A DNA stretch of 64,000 nt from Amblyornis subalaris. Taxonomy: Eukaryota > Chordata > Aves > Passeriformes > Ptilonorhynchidae. Positions 25,016 through 39,747 of this stretch are shown one piece after another. Made by a program: the position numbers and the translations under genes. The stretch's first letter is position 1; every line of letters starts with the position of its first letter. The notes beneath the pieces are model-generated. The model had not been told where the DNA came from. It did not search any database and was given only the letters and a program-made list of their open reading frames with translations. The DNA is taken from assembly GCA_018881555.1 (NCBI GenBank), contig JACAXG010000026.1:7553825-7617824 (forward strand), read 5' to 3'.

Positions 25016-28000
25016 TTTCACATAGCGTTCATAAGACTGGAAGAAAATCCCTACTCTTAAAATTCTGTTACCTGAGGTTTTTCTGAAATTCAGTCCTAAA
25101 AATAGCTACTTGTGTCTATGGCGAAGAATTACTAAAACAGCAGAAATAAGAATGTAAGCTTTTCTAAGCAGTTGTTAGGGAGAAAATTGCACAGTGAAGC
25201 AAAAGCTATTTTTCCCAGTAAACACTTTTATACAAAAAAAAGTTTGTCTTATGAGTCTAATTGTTCATGAAATACCTTTGTGAAAGTTTGATTTCCTAAC
25301 TAGATAAATATTTGCTTTTTTAATTTGTTTGNTTTGTTTGGGCTTTGATTTCCTTTTTTTTGTTGTTGGGATGGGGTTTGCGGGGTGGGAGTATTTTTGG
25401 GTGGGTGGTTTTTTTGCTTTTACATTATAAAAATACTTTTACTGCTATCTTACAAGAATTAAAATATGGGTGGAAATAGTTAACTTGCTCCAATTCATTG
25501 AGTTAATGCTGAACTTTGCCCTACATCTTTTTGGCAGAATTTCTCTTCTCTAGTAATGTTTCCCTTGACTTGCACTGAGCAGTGCAACAGCATTATCCAC
25601 ACTNAACTCTTGAAGTATGATGATAGGGAGGTAAATATTTCTGTGGTAAAATCCAACCTCTTACATGTGGTAATGCAGATGGTCATTTTACAACCTGGCA
25701 ATTAAAAGGGCTGATTCAACTGAAGAATTAAGTACATGATTTGCTGGTGATTACAAGCAGCAAGTAAAAATCTCTCTTTTTGTTTTAAAGTAGAGAGCCT
25801 GCCACTTTTAAAAATCCATGGTCTGGCCATTCAATGTCAATCTATAGATAGTCACATAACAAAATCTGTTATAACTGACACAAATGGCATCTTCGTTATT
25901 CTGAAGAGAGTGGCTAAAGAAGGTTAAATGAGAATGGAGAATTTCTGGTTTTTACTTAAGAAATAGTTTTTGCATGTCAGAGAAGACCACTTTTTATCCT
26001 ATAAGGTTCTCACCTAAAAATGTGTTTTCCACAATTATCTGTTGACTATTATTGATGAAGTCTGAAAATGCTTCTGTATCCTTGTCTGTGGAACGTGGGT
26101 GCCATCCAGTACCAATAACATACTGAGAAATTCTCAGGATGAAATACATTAATCCTCACAACACCTTCAACCTCACTGTTGGACAAGCAGGGAAATAAAT
26201 TGGCAGGTGTGTTCCCTTGTTCCCTTCCAGGCAGAAGCCAACTCTCCCAGTTAACTGAAGGCAGACTAGCTCCAAACCAAGAACTGAAATTGCCATCACT
26301 GTGACAGTTCTTGAACACGCTATTGCCTCGGCTAATTAACATTAGTGTGGTGTTGTGGTAATTACAGAGGCACACATTGCCATTAGGGTGCACCTGCCCA
26401 TCTCAGAGCGTGCATCTGCCTTCCAAAGATGGTGATGGTGTGCACGCAGCAAGGTAAAGGCACGATGGTGCAGAGATCCTCAACGTGAAGCAAACCCAAA
26501 CCAGTGAATCTGAATGGCACAGAGTGCCCAACTCCCATCAGGAGCAGCACAACGAGAGGAAGACTTCTGACTCCAAGGGAATAGTTTTATTTGCCATAGG
26601 CTGTCATCATGTTGACACATGGGTATTGTTTCCAGACTTCAGCTGAATTAAGGTGTCTCCACATTATACTTGCTTATATTTCTGCTACTGATGTAATTGG
26701 CAGTTAGTTTGGTCCAGAGCTGTGCAAATATGACCCAGATAGAGGAGATGTCATATGCAGCAATTCAGTTCGATCTCCTGAGTCTTTAGAGTGCTAGCCT
26801 GAGAGCTGAACAACTTTTCAGACACTCAATGTTACATCATAAATTCTAGGAAGACACACTGACCTCTATTCCAACTTTAATAGGTTCCATTAGTGTGGCA
26901 CATTGTTCTGAGACTGCTCATGTGGCTTATATTCATGAAGTAAGAATCAAATTTCCGTTTTAGAAGACAGTCCAGTACCAGATTCGAGCTGGTATAACTG
27001 AGAGGATGTGAGCTGGTGAGAAAGGGAATCCCAGGTTTGTTAAATTGTTAATACTTGAAGAGTATTTTAAATTTAAAAGCAGTTATCTTCAGTCAAACTG
27101 TATATTTTTGTTCTTCATACAAGTAAAATTGGAGATTAGATGTTGAATACCAACCATTTCTAAATGTAGAATAGGTATCCATTTAAATAGAATAGAACAG
27201 TTTCATTAAGAAGTTGACAGGCTGTAGGTTTTTTTTTTGCTGGAACCTTGCTAACAGACAGGAAACCTGAGAGCTCCCATTGTGAAGCTTTGTGACTTAA
27301 TACACATGACTTTATTTGTGCCTCAGGGATTTTACCTGTCAATANGACCCAATGAACACTCTGAATCAACTATTTCAGGCACCAGAAACAAATGTGAGGT
27401 ACTAATATTGCATTTGAGACAGAAAAACCCTTATTTAATATACTGGATTTGGGTTTAGTTCTATCCTAGAACATGAAACAAATACCTGAATTTTACTGCC
27501 TTGGTTTTGCTAAAATTTGTTTCTCTTTTTGTGTTAAAGCACAGATGTGAATGGGAAGCATTTCTTTACAAAATGGGAGAAGTCATGCCCCTGTGGATAT
27601 TTTCTTCCTTAATTGATGTGAAATGAAACATAAAGAAACTTGAGAAAAGTCAGAGTTCATCACAAATTCAGAATTGAACCAGCTATTTAGATTTCATTTC
27701 AGTGCTTTAACAGTCATCCTGCTTTTCTATTATGATAAGATACGGAGTCAAAACTGACTTGAAAATACGCATTGATTGTAAACTGCTTTTACTGTTGTTC
27801 TTTGGTGCTGTGCATGTTGATTCCAGGAGCTCTGTCTTAAATGGGCCTAAGCTGAGGCTGGAGTGTTTGGTGGGTTTGATTTGGCATTCTTTTAGAATCC
27901 TAATGAGTATCCCTCAGAAATCTTTATTTAAATTTGCAGATTAGCAAGTAGAATGTTTAGTGGTACTTTTTAAGAAGTCAAGGAAACAAAATAGAAATGT

Positions 28001-31000
28001 GCTTTTTTGGTGGGAGACTAGATTGAGGGGGGGAACAACGAATACAAACAAAAAAAAGTCAGCACAAAGCTGAAAAAACACTCTACTGATTCTGTGAGAC
28101 ATACAAATATTTAAATGTTTGTTCCTCTCTCGCTATTCTGACACCGCATCAGAAATTACTTTTTTTGTGATTTCAAAATCAGAGCTGTCAGCATTTATCT
28201 CTTTGAAGAATTAAATGGAATAACCAAACTGTTTTCCTTCCATAGCCAACCAGGCTGTTTTGGTGTTCTAAGCTGATTTTGGATGCTGGACTGGTAACAC
28301 ATATGGTGGATGAAATTGGCTGAGAGAGATGTTTCTAGTATTGATAGGTTCAGAGCCTGACCAAGATTTTGGTTTCTTTCCTGNGAATTCTTAAATTTAC
28401 TAAAATTACCAGACGGGATATCTGTAGTTGTGGTTTTGTATCTTTTGGGAGTGAAGGTGGACCTACTTCTGTCTTCCTGAGTTTTGTTTCCATTTAAACA
28501 CAAGTGACAGGGTGTTGCACAGCTGTCTTTGTATGATCCACAAACATATTGAAATACTACTGCAAAATTAATTACTGATAATATTAGTTTCAAATATAGA
28601 AATAGCAAAATAAATATATGAATTCCATGATGTGATAATGTTTTAAAAAGGCAATGATGTTACTTATGCAAGTGTTTTGAGCGAGCAGTTTACAGCGTGC
28701 TAAATGCTGGTACAACCTGTGTAGACTCTTTAATCTCCACAGTAGAAGTGGGGAGGGTTCTGGAATGCAGATTGGAATGCACATTCCCTGATCCCTTAAC
28801 ACAACTGAGAGAACAGAGTAATTAGAGGGGCAAAATTTATGTGTCCCCTTCATTGTTTGTACACACAAGAGGTTATCTATTGCTGTAAATTGGATTAGCT
28901 GTATAAACAGCTGCATAATTTATTTAAAGTCAGGTCTAAAAGACTTGGAAAAGAACAGTGGAAGAACAAGAAGGGGATTGTAAAGAGAAGAGAAGTACAG
29001 AGAATGCAGCTGTACTGTTGTACAAGTAACTGATGGAACTCGTGTATGGATGCATTTCAATACAGCAGAATTTCTTTGTATTTTAACTATTGGCAATGTA
29101 GAGAGCTGGGGACTCAACATTTTCAGTAGAAGCTTTAAACCTGTATGTAAGGGCTGCTGAAAATGCATATTTTATATTTTAAACCAATCCTATTTCACAT
29201 CATAAAATCAATCACCACCTCCNTCTCCTAATCTATGAATATTCATCCTTACACTTCTTCCCCAGACGACTTGCAGAAATNATGATGTGCCTTTGAAATG
29301 GATATATATAGTTGTTTCTTCAAAGTCAATAACATAACTTCTATGTAACTTTTCTGGTGCTTGGATGCTGCTCAATGTACACTCGCTTAGGTCCTGAAAG
29401 GAATGTACATGAGTAGCTTTCCTGCCTGCAGCTGTGGTGATGGCATGAGAGGCACACGCAGGTGCCCCTGCACTGCTCCTGCAGAGGTCTGAGATGCACT
29501 GCTCCCCTCCTGGCTCCTGCAGGGTTAAAATTAGACCATGCTTGTCTTTCTGTAGGGACTATTCAGGTTAAAAAAGTGTAACTTCCTCTACCTCAAACAA
29601 GATAAATTATGATTAAAATTGCTAGCATATATCACTGGAGTAACTCCTTACAGCAGTGCATCNTGCTCAGACATACAAGGACTTTTTGTGTGTGTGTAGA
29701 GAATAATTTTCATTTATTTATTCAGTTGGATCTTTAATAAATATTTTTGAGTTTCTCTTATCTTTAATTAGCATTTAAATACTTAGTATTTAAATGGGTA
29801 TCTTAGTAAAAAGTATCCTTTTTAATACTTAAATGAAAATGTGGGTGTTTTTCTCACGTTTAAATAGGCTGCTTGCAAAGAACAGTTATAACTTTATTAG
29901 AAGTTAGCTTGTTGCATGTAATATGTACCTTGATTTCTTTAATCTTGATTGTTTTGATTTTTACAGACCAAATCTGTCACTTTGGTANACAAGACGTTTT
30001 ATTTAATCTCCAGTCTTCAACGCAGCCTGCTGAANGACGGACCCTTTTGAGTGCAAAGTTCGTTGTCATGTTGCTGGTGTGTGTTTCTGATCAGAATGCA
30101 AAGTAGCTTGAATCCATACATTCTTTTTTCCCTCTACCGGGATAGCTGCCAAATCTATGTCAGCGATTAACTTCTGAATGTGTCAGCTGTAACAAATACA
30201 GTTCATTGTTTCTTGACTAGTTAACAGCTAGTTTAAAAGGCAGGAACAGCTCAAATGAAAGGGGAGTACTGTACGTTTTGTATTTAAAAATCCTCAGACT
30301 CTTAAAACCATTGAAAGAAAGAAAATTAAAAATCAGTTCTAGGAAGGATTTTTAGGTAGTCAAAAACACTTAAGTGATTCTTCAAGTCAAAATATGCAGA
30401 TAACTGGGTAGTGAGGTTATCTGACAAAATTATGGTCAGTTACAGGTCATTTTCAATAAAGAGTTATACCATTCAATATCTGAGCTTCTGTTCTTCTGTT
30501 TCATTTGTGTGTAAAGCAAAACACCACCACCCNCTTTCCTCCTGCCCCCCCAAAAAAAACTCCTACAAGAAATCTCTCTTGTACCGTTAGAATAATATTT
30601 GAGATACTGATTATAAAAAAAATCACAAGAAAGAAAAAAAAAAAACAAACTTATTCAGAGAACCTGAGAGTATGGAGATTATCTACAGTGAAGTGCAAAA
30701 TCAGTTTAGAGGAGTGAGATAATGATACTTTTCCTCCTCACAGACATGCATGTTCTAGTTATTAATGTCTGGGATTTTTTAAGTTTGCAGACTCTTTACA
30801 CCAAGTTCCAATGATGTAATATTCATGTTTTGCCTATATTTTTTGACAAATTTTCCTCTGCAAGTGAAAAGTGAATGGTTTGCTATGCACATTTAAAGAC
30901 CACTCTGTATTTAATTAGTTCTTTAAGCTTCATGTNGACCTCTTCTTTTCTAAATTTTAGATCCGTTATCCCAGTAGAAATGTTTCGCTATTCAAACTGC

Positions 31001-34000
31001 AATTTTAGTATATGTATGAAATTTCTTGCTTTAATTTTCTCCTAAAAGGTGTATTTTTGTATATTGTCTTGTCGAGCTCAGCATGAAGATATCGGTAGTA
31101 AATGAAGACAAAAAGGGCTGTTGTAACAGGTGTCATATTCAATATCTTGCGTAAGAGGGCAGATTCAGGTTTTTTCATACGGTGGTGACAGGTGACAAAG
31201 CTTTGCAGAGATGCAGAGTTGTTTTCTTTGACTAGTTCATTTGAGTCCTGTTATTTTCAAGTTGCAGCAAGTGAAAGGTTTGGGTGTCCTATTAGGCAGA
31301 GCAGAGACAGAGGAAGCCGTGCAACCACATGTCAGTACTTTAACAACAGGGGGAAATTTATACTGTTATACATCCATAAAAACCTGACCAAACAAAAACA
31401 ACTTCTGGAAAACACAAATTGGGATCATATTGAGCAGCTGCTTTGAGTTAGAAGAGGAACTTCAGTGGTTGGTGGCAAGTTGGACTGCTAAGTGAATTTT
31501 TAAATGCAAGGAAAGTTGTGGAAAAGTCTTACCATTTCTTACCTTCTGTTGTAAAATAAGTTATATACATTAAGAGAGTGAAGGAGAGAGGGAAATGATC
31601 TTTGCATAGCTAGAAATTCTAGACTTTCTGTACAGATCTGTGGAATGAAATGTTACCTCTCAACACACTGCCAGTGGTGTAGCCTATGCAGAGAGGAGTA
31701 TTCACATGTAGTGTGCAGACTGTGAATCCCAGANCTTCAGCACTTGTTCCTCCTGCTCTGTGCCACCCCCACACTCATTCCCAGAGTTTGCTTCTTGCAC
31801 AGGAGTGCTCTTTCATTTCAAAGGACTTCAGGCAGTGCTTCCCCCTACACAGGAGTCAGAATGTTTTTTGTTTGTAATGCATAATTGTCTGTATCTGTAG
31901 AATAGTGGTTGTGACTCACTAGCAGGCTTTGTTTTTGTACCCTAAACTTGATGTGCAGGGTAGAAAACAAGAGAGGTACTCTCCCTCCACCCCCTCCTTT
32001 CTCTTCTGGTGGGAGACCTGTAAGCCTTAGGAGAAAAGCCAATTTGAGATACCTAAATAAAAAATCTAGTAATCCCGATCTGATATGCAAGCCATCTTTA
32101 ACTCAAGTTATACACTTACAGCTCAAATCTTTCTGAAGTCTCAAGCACTCCCACCATAGTTTCCTGCTGTTACTTTTAGTAACTCTTCTTGAGCTTGCTG
32201 GTGATGGTAGAACACATTCTGAGTTTATCCTATGCCTTCTTGAATCCAAGATCTTCTAAATTCATTATTGCAATGCCAAGATTTTGTAAGGAGGGGAAGG
32301 AGGTATTAAAAAGGGCAAAGAAAAACTCATGGTAAGGGGTAATGATAGGAAGATTTTGCATTGCAAGTGGAAGCCAAAATGAACGAGCAGGTAATTTCCA
32401 TCCCCTGATGAAACTGAAGATTCACTGCAAATTCTGTATTTTTCTATAAAAGGTGAAATATGTCTGGCCAGTACAGGTTTGCTGCTCTTGCACAAATAGT
32501 ATGCAAGGCTGTGTGTGTAAATATGTATATCTCATATACCTGAAAAATATAGTTATGCCATTTTCCCATGTTCCAATGAAATCTGTTCTTTTAATATTGT
32601 GTGCAAGTCTGGTGATCCATTTTTAGGAATAAGTGTTCATACAAGATAGGGTATCAGGGTATGTGAGAAAATGGGCATGTTTAGATTGGAGAGGGGATAT
32701 ATTTGGAGCCTTTAACAATTCAAGAGTGGCAAGTGCAAGGAAAGAGAATTATTCTTTAAAGTATGTGCTTGGTGAAGGAACAAATGAGTTTGAGTTGACT
32801 GAACAGCTTTAGTCTGAAAATGTAAAGATTATTTCTGTCCATAAGAGTTTTATACAAACATTTTTTTAAAGCCCATTCCAATCCTGTTTGGTAAGTGATT
32901 TTAAGAAGGGGGTAAATGGGTTTGAAGTTGATGTTGTAATGTTGTGTCTACAGAAGGACACTAGGATCTCTTACCCCAAAAGTGCTGTTCTCCTGATATT
33001 TCGATTAAGTTATTTTTGAAATTAAACCCTGACATTTCTCCTTTAACTTTTTGTATTTGGTAAATTAAAAAGTACATTGAAATTAACTATTTAATACTTA
33101 AAATCCATTATAAATAATATTTGTTCAGGAAATTGTTTAGAATTTCTGGTGTGTAAAATCTGTGCAATGATATATCATGCAATCAGAATCAACTGTTTTC
33201 ACTTATGCCACGTTCTCGTTATGGATTAGTGATAATTAAGTCCAAAATTTGAGATTAAAAAATAGGTAGTGTTTCACAAGTGCTTTGAAATATGACTGCA
33301 GGGTCCACTCTTGTACACCAAAATAAATGTTTTGACTTCACGAAATAAGTAGCAGTTCTCAAACTGTGGGAAAAAGTAGAAATTGTGGCCATTAGAAAAG
33401 CAGAAGCATAAATTTTCTTGTGGAAGTGACAAAAACTGTTCTGGGTATGTTTAAAGAAGAATCTGGTATTTAGAGAAGTCATGGCCAAGTAAGTTTTGCC
33501 AAACTGTTACTGAAAACATGAAATGATCATAATTTGTACTCACTGCAGGGATATCTTAGAAAGTGACTCATCCTGAAGAGAAGAATTTTACTTGTGACAT
33601 TTGTATATGTTTTTAAACAATTAATGATAAGACAAATTTCTGCCTTTTTCCTATGGTTGTCATTCATTTCTTCAATGTAGCTGTTTTTTCTGGCCTTTCC
33701 AGACAGCAAAGAAGGCTGGAAACTGTAAGAGAGGCAAATGTTCTCCTAAATGTGCTCTATTTATACTGTAGAAGCAACTTTGCCTGAGGAAAAAAAAGAG
33801 AATCATAGTGCCAGCAAATAACTTACATTCAACATGTCAAAGTCTAGTTCCACACATTCCTTGAAAAGAAAGGACAAATGGAAAGAGTCTGGAATGTTTC
33901 ATATCCTCTCTTATGAAACAGCAGTATCCTTGGCAGGATATACTGTCCAAATGTTGTAACTTAACAAACATTTTTTTCTTGTATTTGTAAGTACTCTACC

Positions 34001-37000
34001 ATGTAAACCAAAGTTGTTTAGGCTTTAGTTTGAAAATATATTGCTGTCATTTAGATTTCAGAATTTACCACAAAAAAAAAAAAAATCATACAATAGTGGT
34101 CACATTTTTCTAATCAGATATATCTGATTAATATCAGTGTAATCAATGGAGGAAAGAAATTTATGCCACTACGAATGTTGAGTTTGTATGATTTGGAAGT
34201 ATATCTAACTATCCATGTATATGTCAAAGTACAAAATTTGTTTGTAGTTATAGTTTGTGGCAGACAATGTTTTCCAGTCTTCTATTCCCAATTGTGTTAA
34301 ATCCTGTTTACCACATAATAGTTGCCTGAATGTGTTTTGTCTGATCNTTAACCTTGGACCCTTGTATTCCACCAGAAAACATGAGTGACACTTTGTGAGG
34401 TACACAAGCTCATGCGGGTTTGGAAGATGCTGATTTCTTACTGCTTCTGTGTAACTCCTCTTGCAACCTTGTATATACCTATTATTCTAGTATTTTATGC
34501 AGCCTGATTGTTCTCAAGTTTCTGGAAACACCTGGTTTCTATTTCTGGTCCATGTTCAAATGCCTTTCCAGGCTCACATTAAATTATGAAATGGCATCAT
34601 AACTCCAATTTAATATGTCCTTAGTTGATACATCTCATCAATGATTCCAGATTAGAACAGAATCTTTAGCATTTTGCAGAACACTAACCACAAGATTTCC
34701 ACCTGTATTCCCTAAACAGGCTTGGCTAAGTGCAGTTCAGTGAGAGACTTGTAATTTAGAAATAAAGCATTGTTTTTAAAAACACATCTGAAACAATCTT
34801 TACTTTCCTACTTTATTCTTCATTTTATGGCATATTAAATTTTGTGTCAAAGGACTACAAATGAATTAAATTATTTGTGCTGCATTTTTTCTTTGCTTGC
34901 AATGTCTTAATTTTATGTTTTATAAAAAGGATAATAGAGTATAATTAAAAAGATTTCATATGTCTCTTGATTTCAATATATTTTTATACTGTGCTTCTAA
35001 CCAGAGAGGAAATTCTATGTCACAAATCAAAAAGAATGCTCATGAAAACATACTATGAAAAATGAAAAGAAGAATGTAAAGCAGGTACTTTCAAGGCAAT
35101 TACATATGAAGATGACACTATTATTTTTTTAAGGTACTGAAGGACTAAACCACATCCAAAATGCAATGAAGAATAGGTAATGACATTCTAGATATGAAGA
35201 AAAGAACGCCTGCCTTTAGTTCTTGTGTAATATTAAATATCTAAAAAATTGTGTAAGTCCACAGACAGACACGTGAAGAGTTAACAGGCCTTTTCACAGG
35301 AGAAACTGACTCCAATTGCAATGCAATTTGTAGTAGAGCTAAATTGGAGGTTTGGTGCTTGTAATTTTGTTTTGACATGCAGCCAATTAGGAACTTCTCC
35401 ACCAACCTAACTCCATATAATCTTCCTGATTACAAATCTACTGTTGTCTGCCCTTGGAAGAGGGTGAGGTTTACATAGAAGATGATGCGGTTTAGGTGCT
35501 GCAGTGTCTTTGGCTAGACATGTCCAGAAGGTCACGTGCCTTCCTTGTTTCTCAGCTTCTCAGCCTTCTTTTCTCCATTACCTACATCCCAGCAAGGATT
35601 TAAGGGGGAGAGAATCCTTGTTCTTCCTGTTATGTAAAAGAGGGAGGTGTTTATCAGTGGATGGCACTGCTAGTGTAGAACACGAAAAGGGTGGGATGAC
35701 TCTGCTACATTGTTCAGATGTTGTATTTGCTTATATTTGTTTTGTAAAGCTGTTTGTATTTCCCTTAAAATGCATACTGCATTGTGAAGAAACACAGTGC
35801 AAGTGGCATGGCAAAGCCTGAAGGAAATAATGTGCTGTTCCCATGTAATATCATAATCTGTGTCTGTGAAGAGAGCATCTAGGTATTGTCTTTGACAATC
35901 ATGTCTTTTACTCCTATCACTTAAAACATACACTTGCTTCATGTCTATTGGATATGTTCAGGAAGCAGCAGTTCTGTGATCTCCTGACCCGATTGCCTCA
36001 AATTACTTTATCTTTGTGTTTGTGTTAAGCAGTTATTCACGTACACACACTGGTGAAAGAGTGCAGCACTGTGGGATTCCGTTTGAACTGGTTCCCTGGT
36101 TGGATGACTCCTGCAGAGCCTTTATAATGAATTTCTGTATGAATTTCTGAATTTTTAATTTCAAATCTGTGAGAATTTTTCAAAATATTTTTTATCAAGT
36201 TTTGGCCTCTCTATATGTTAATGTATATACCAAGTACATGTCCCAGGTAAGTATTTTAATTCAGGGCTTCTTTTTTTTACATTGATTGGTTAATTTACAA
36301 CAATAATTTGATATTANGAAATTTCTCCCACTGTCTCTGTACATAAATAGGTTTCTTATTAAATTATCTCCACCTGGTGGCAGCATGTCATAGCTAGCAA
36401 GGGAGTAAGAAGCAGAACTGAAGCACTTTTTTTAATTTAACAGAAACATAACATCAAAGCTAGTTAAATCAGACGAGTCATTTATTGCTTAAAAACCCCT
36501 GTAAATATGCATGAAATATTTTATAGCTGAACTGTGGTGTCTCGTTTGTAATTGGATCTCTAACTGATAAGTATCCCATGCCTTCAAAGTGCAAGTGGAT
36601 TGCCATGAGTTCTGTTGGCAGAATTGTATTAATGTCTGCATTGCTTCCCTTGAGAAGAACAATGCAGGTATTTTGATGGGGAAAGCCAAAATTCAAGAGT
36701 GTTTAGCATATATATTCTGCTTATTCCTGTAGTTATAAAATATGGATTAGGTTGTGCAGAGTATGCATAATGTGTTTTCTTGGAGCATGTTTTTGTAGTC
36801 TGTTGCAAAGAAATGCTCTCAGCTGAAGTGCTGAATTGCCAGTTTTCCTCAGTGAAGAAAGGAAACATTTTCAGAACAATAAGCACAATATCAACAGTAT
36901 CTTATTAAAACCTGTTTTTGAGAATTTACCTCGAGACCTTTCATATCACAGTTGTCCAAACAAGATTTGTATTTGAAGCACTGTGCAAGCAATTCCATAT

Positions 37001-39574
37001 GATTTTTTAAAATTCCTATGTATGATTAAGATTTTTACAGAAAAACATAATTACTTGTTTATCCACAGCTGAATGGTCATTTATGTTTTACAAATAAGGG
37101 CATCTCTAAAATGTTACACATTTACATCTCCATTTTATGTTTCTAGAATATCCTGGAGTGATTCTAAGGGTTCAGTTGGAGAGGGAGTTAGAGGTTATTC
37201 TGTATTTTCAAAAAAGCCCTATAACCAAAGGAAGCTACAGCATCCCTGAATGGCGTAAAGTGCTTTGACCAGCTTAAAACTTGTGCGAAAAAGATGCGTT
37301 TAACATTTGGGGAGATTTTTAAGGCAGTGGTTATGTGTTCTTTTTCTGTGGAAAATATTTAGATTTGGGGTAAAAAAAAAAAAATAGCGAACACAGGTTT
37401 AGTTACTGTAGACTGAAACTGTAATGATCATAAAATTATTTACTTTGATTTTTTTCCCCAAGTAAAAAATAACTCAATTTCAAAACATTTTTGATAAGAG
37501 CCAATTAACAGCTGAGAACTTGTAGTAAATCCTGTGTTGCTAATTTTAAGCTTATAAATATATTTATTTATATGTAGCATTATTTGACATCTTTTACATT
37601 AACAAACTTTGACTCCAATACCACAATTTTTAAAATTTTTTAATTTTTTTTAAAATAGACCTCTAGATTCCTTTGAAAAGGAAGAGTTAGCATTTTTATT
37701 GTTGAGCTTAAATTTAACACGTTACTTCATTGAATTATTTTGATATAACTATTAACAACATATTCTGGCTTATGATGAGTTCTTCAGTGGTTTAAACACA
37801 ACTATAAAAAACTTAAAGCTTGAGAACTTCGTATGGAAAAGCTAAAAAGTGGTTTGGTTTTGGTTGCTCTTTTTCTTTGGCTTGGTTTTTTAAGAGGAAA
37901 ATTAAAAAGCAAAGAATAGGCTTGACACCAAGCTAAAGGAAGTTTGTNTCTTTGTGGCAAAATCCACACTCTGTTCTCAGACCTTTACTTGATATGTGCT
38001 TGTCTGTATGTTTGTGGGGTCTTTTTTATAGTTGAAATACTGCTTATATGACCCTTCCAGGTGAGAACTATGGAATTTACCTTTGCTGAAGTCATCCTGG
38101 GCTTACTGGGCCATAGAAATTATTATCTATGAGCACTAAATAGAAAAAACAAGGGACACAAGGAGTTAATGCATTTCTTATGTGCATTGAGTCTGAAAAG
38201 GGTTGATTGTGCTTACCTTGTTTATCTGTTGTGTGAGGTGCTTAAAATATGAACTCGGGGAAGGAAGGGGAAGGGCAAGGAATTCCAACCAAGCAAATTG
38301 TATTTACATAGCTGAACAACCAATCTGTTTTATAAGCCATAAATATGGGAATATTACATTGATTTGTCATACTGCATTAATCTAATAAAAATGGCTGAGG
38401 CAAAGTTTCTATTAGGGTCTTTTTTCTTTGTATATTAAGCTTTTGTGTGGAAAAAGGATTCAATTTCTCTTTGATCCATCAAGGAGTTTCTAGGCTGAAA
38501 ATATATTTCTGAATTTAATAACAAATTTCTAGTTATTACTTAAGAGCTATAAAAATGAAATTCATCTAAAAAAGAGATTAAATGCTAATTTAATCTTCTT
38601 TCTTGGTTTATTTTGTAGTATATTTCAGCCTGCAGCTGTTGAACTGACCAGCTCTGATGAGATCAGGTAGTATAAGCTGCAGGGTAACTAATACGAGAAA
38701 ATTATCATTAAAGAAAGTGAAATTTAAGCAGTGAAGAATTTCCTGCTTTATTGGTTGTAAATTTTATTATAAAAAGCCATCACTACTTTTAGCTTTTTCA
38801 GTCTTATTGATAAAATAACAAACATTGAAGGTTTGGTGAAAGGTCTGATTTGCCCAGTGGAACTCTAGCTGGAAATTTAGGGTCCCAACCAGGTACTAAG
38901 ATGTTTTCATACTGCTTCAGAGATTCAGACCACCAGTTGCTGATTTACTCTCAGAAGATTATACCATTTGTAGTTTTGATGAATTTTGTTGTCCTGGGAA
39001 AGCCAAGAAAGCTTCTCCCATTGCTCATTGCTCTTTACTTGTCCCTCACCTTGGGGTGAAGGGACACAGCCCAGTGAAGCTGCCTTCTCTCTTGTTGTGC
39101 ATTAGCAGGAATAAGGAGCCAGGACTAGGGAAGTGTGAACTTCTCGTTGGGGAAAACAGGGTGTCAAGCCTCTGTCTGACAAGATCTGTGCCGGTTTAGA
39201 TGCTCTCAGAAACTTTATCCCTATTGTATCCCTAACCAGACACAAAGGATGCAGTTTAGATTGCATTATAAGCCTTCAGTGTGTCTAGCAAACACTAATG
39301 TTTTGGTAGTGTTTTAACTGATGTAGGTGATGTCCAGATTTCAGGGAGAGGAGAATCCTTCAGGATGATGCGAAAAAATGAGCTTGAAAAGCAGGTTACA
39401 TGCCTGGGGTATTTTAGAGGAATGGGACAACGTGATAACCAGAAAATCCATTTCTGAGTGGGGAGCTCAGCCCATGGATTAGACTGGGCTTCGGTGTCTG
39501 TCAGGCTTTACAGCTTGACCTGATGGGCACAGGCTGTATATGGTGGGAGCTGCCCTCGGCCTGTGCCGTCAGGA
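25016..39574. other. 14.5-kb presumed intron segment without recognised repeats
   Basis: I found no CR1, LTR or other interspersed repeat, no RNA gene and no convincing exon in this stretch, the longest such interval in the window. It holds G/T-rich sense-strand tracts (25318-25415, 37850-37895), an A-run at 34072-34085 and a perfect 20-bp palindrome at 34111-34130. Slightly GC-richer patches lie at about 26380-26560 and 29400-29530. Open frames are all short and motif-free. Confidence 0.45.
34111..34130. repeat. Perfect 20-bp palindrome
   Basis: TAATCAGATATATCTGATTA equals its own reverse complement with no spacer. It contains TAAT/ATTA homeodomain-type core words at both ends. No function can be assigned from sequence alone. 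Confidence 0.9.
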
Positions 39575-39747
39575 GACGTTCAACTGCAAGGACTTGGATT
39601 ATAGGGACAGGTTCCTCCCCCAGGGGGTGGTTGGGCGCTGGAACAGGCTCCCCACGTGGTGGGATTGTTNGGGTGTCCTGTGCAGGTCCAGGAGTTGGAC
39701 TTGATGATCCTTGGGGGTCCCTTCCAACTCAGCTTATTCTGTGATTT
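39575..39747 (+). repeat. CR1 LINE 3' end with internal deletion
   Basis: Visible blocks are 'gggacaggttcctcccccag', 'tggaacaggctccccacgtgg', 'gggtgtcctgtgcaggtcca', 'gttggacttgatgatccttg' and 'cccttccaactcagcttatt' ending in 'ctgtgatt'. This is a third CR1 subfamily type. The distance between the second and third blocks is shorter than I expect for the family, so part is probably deleted. Confidence 0.82.
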
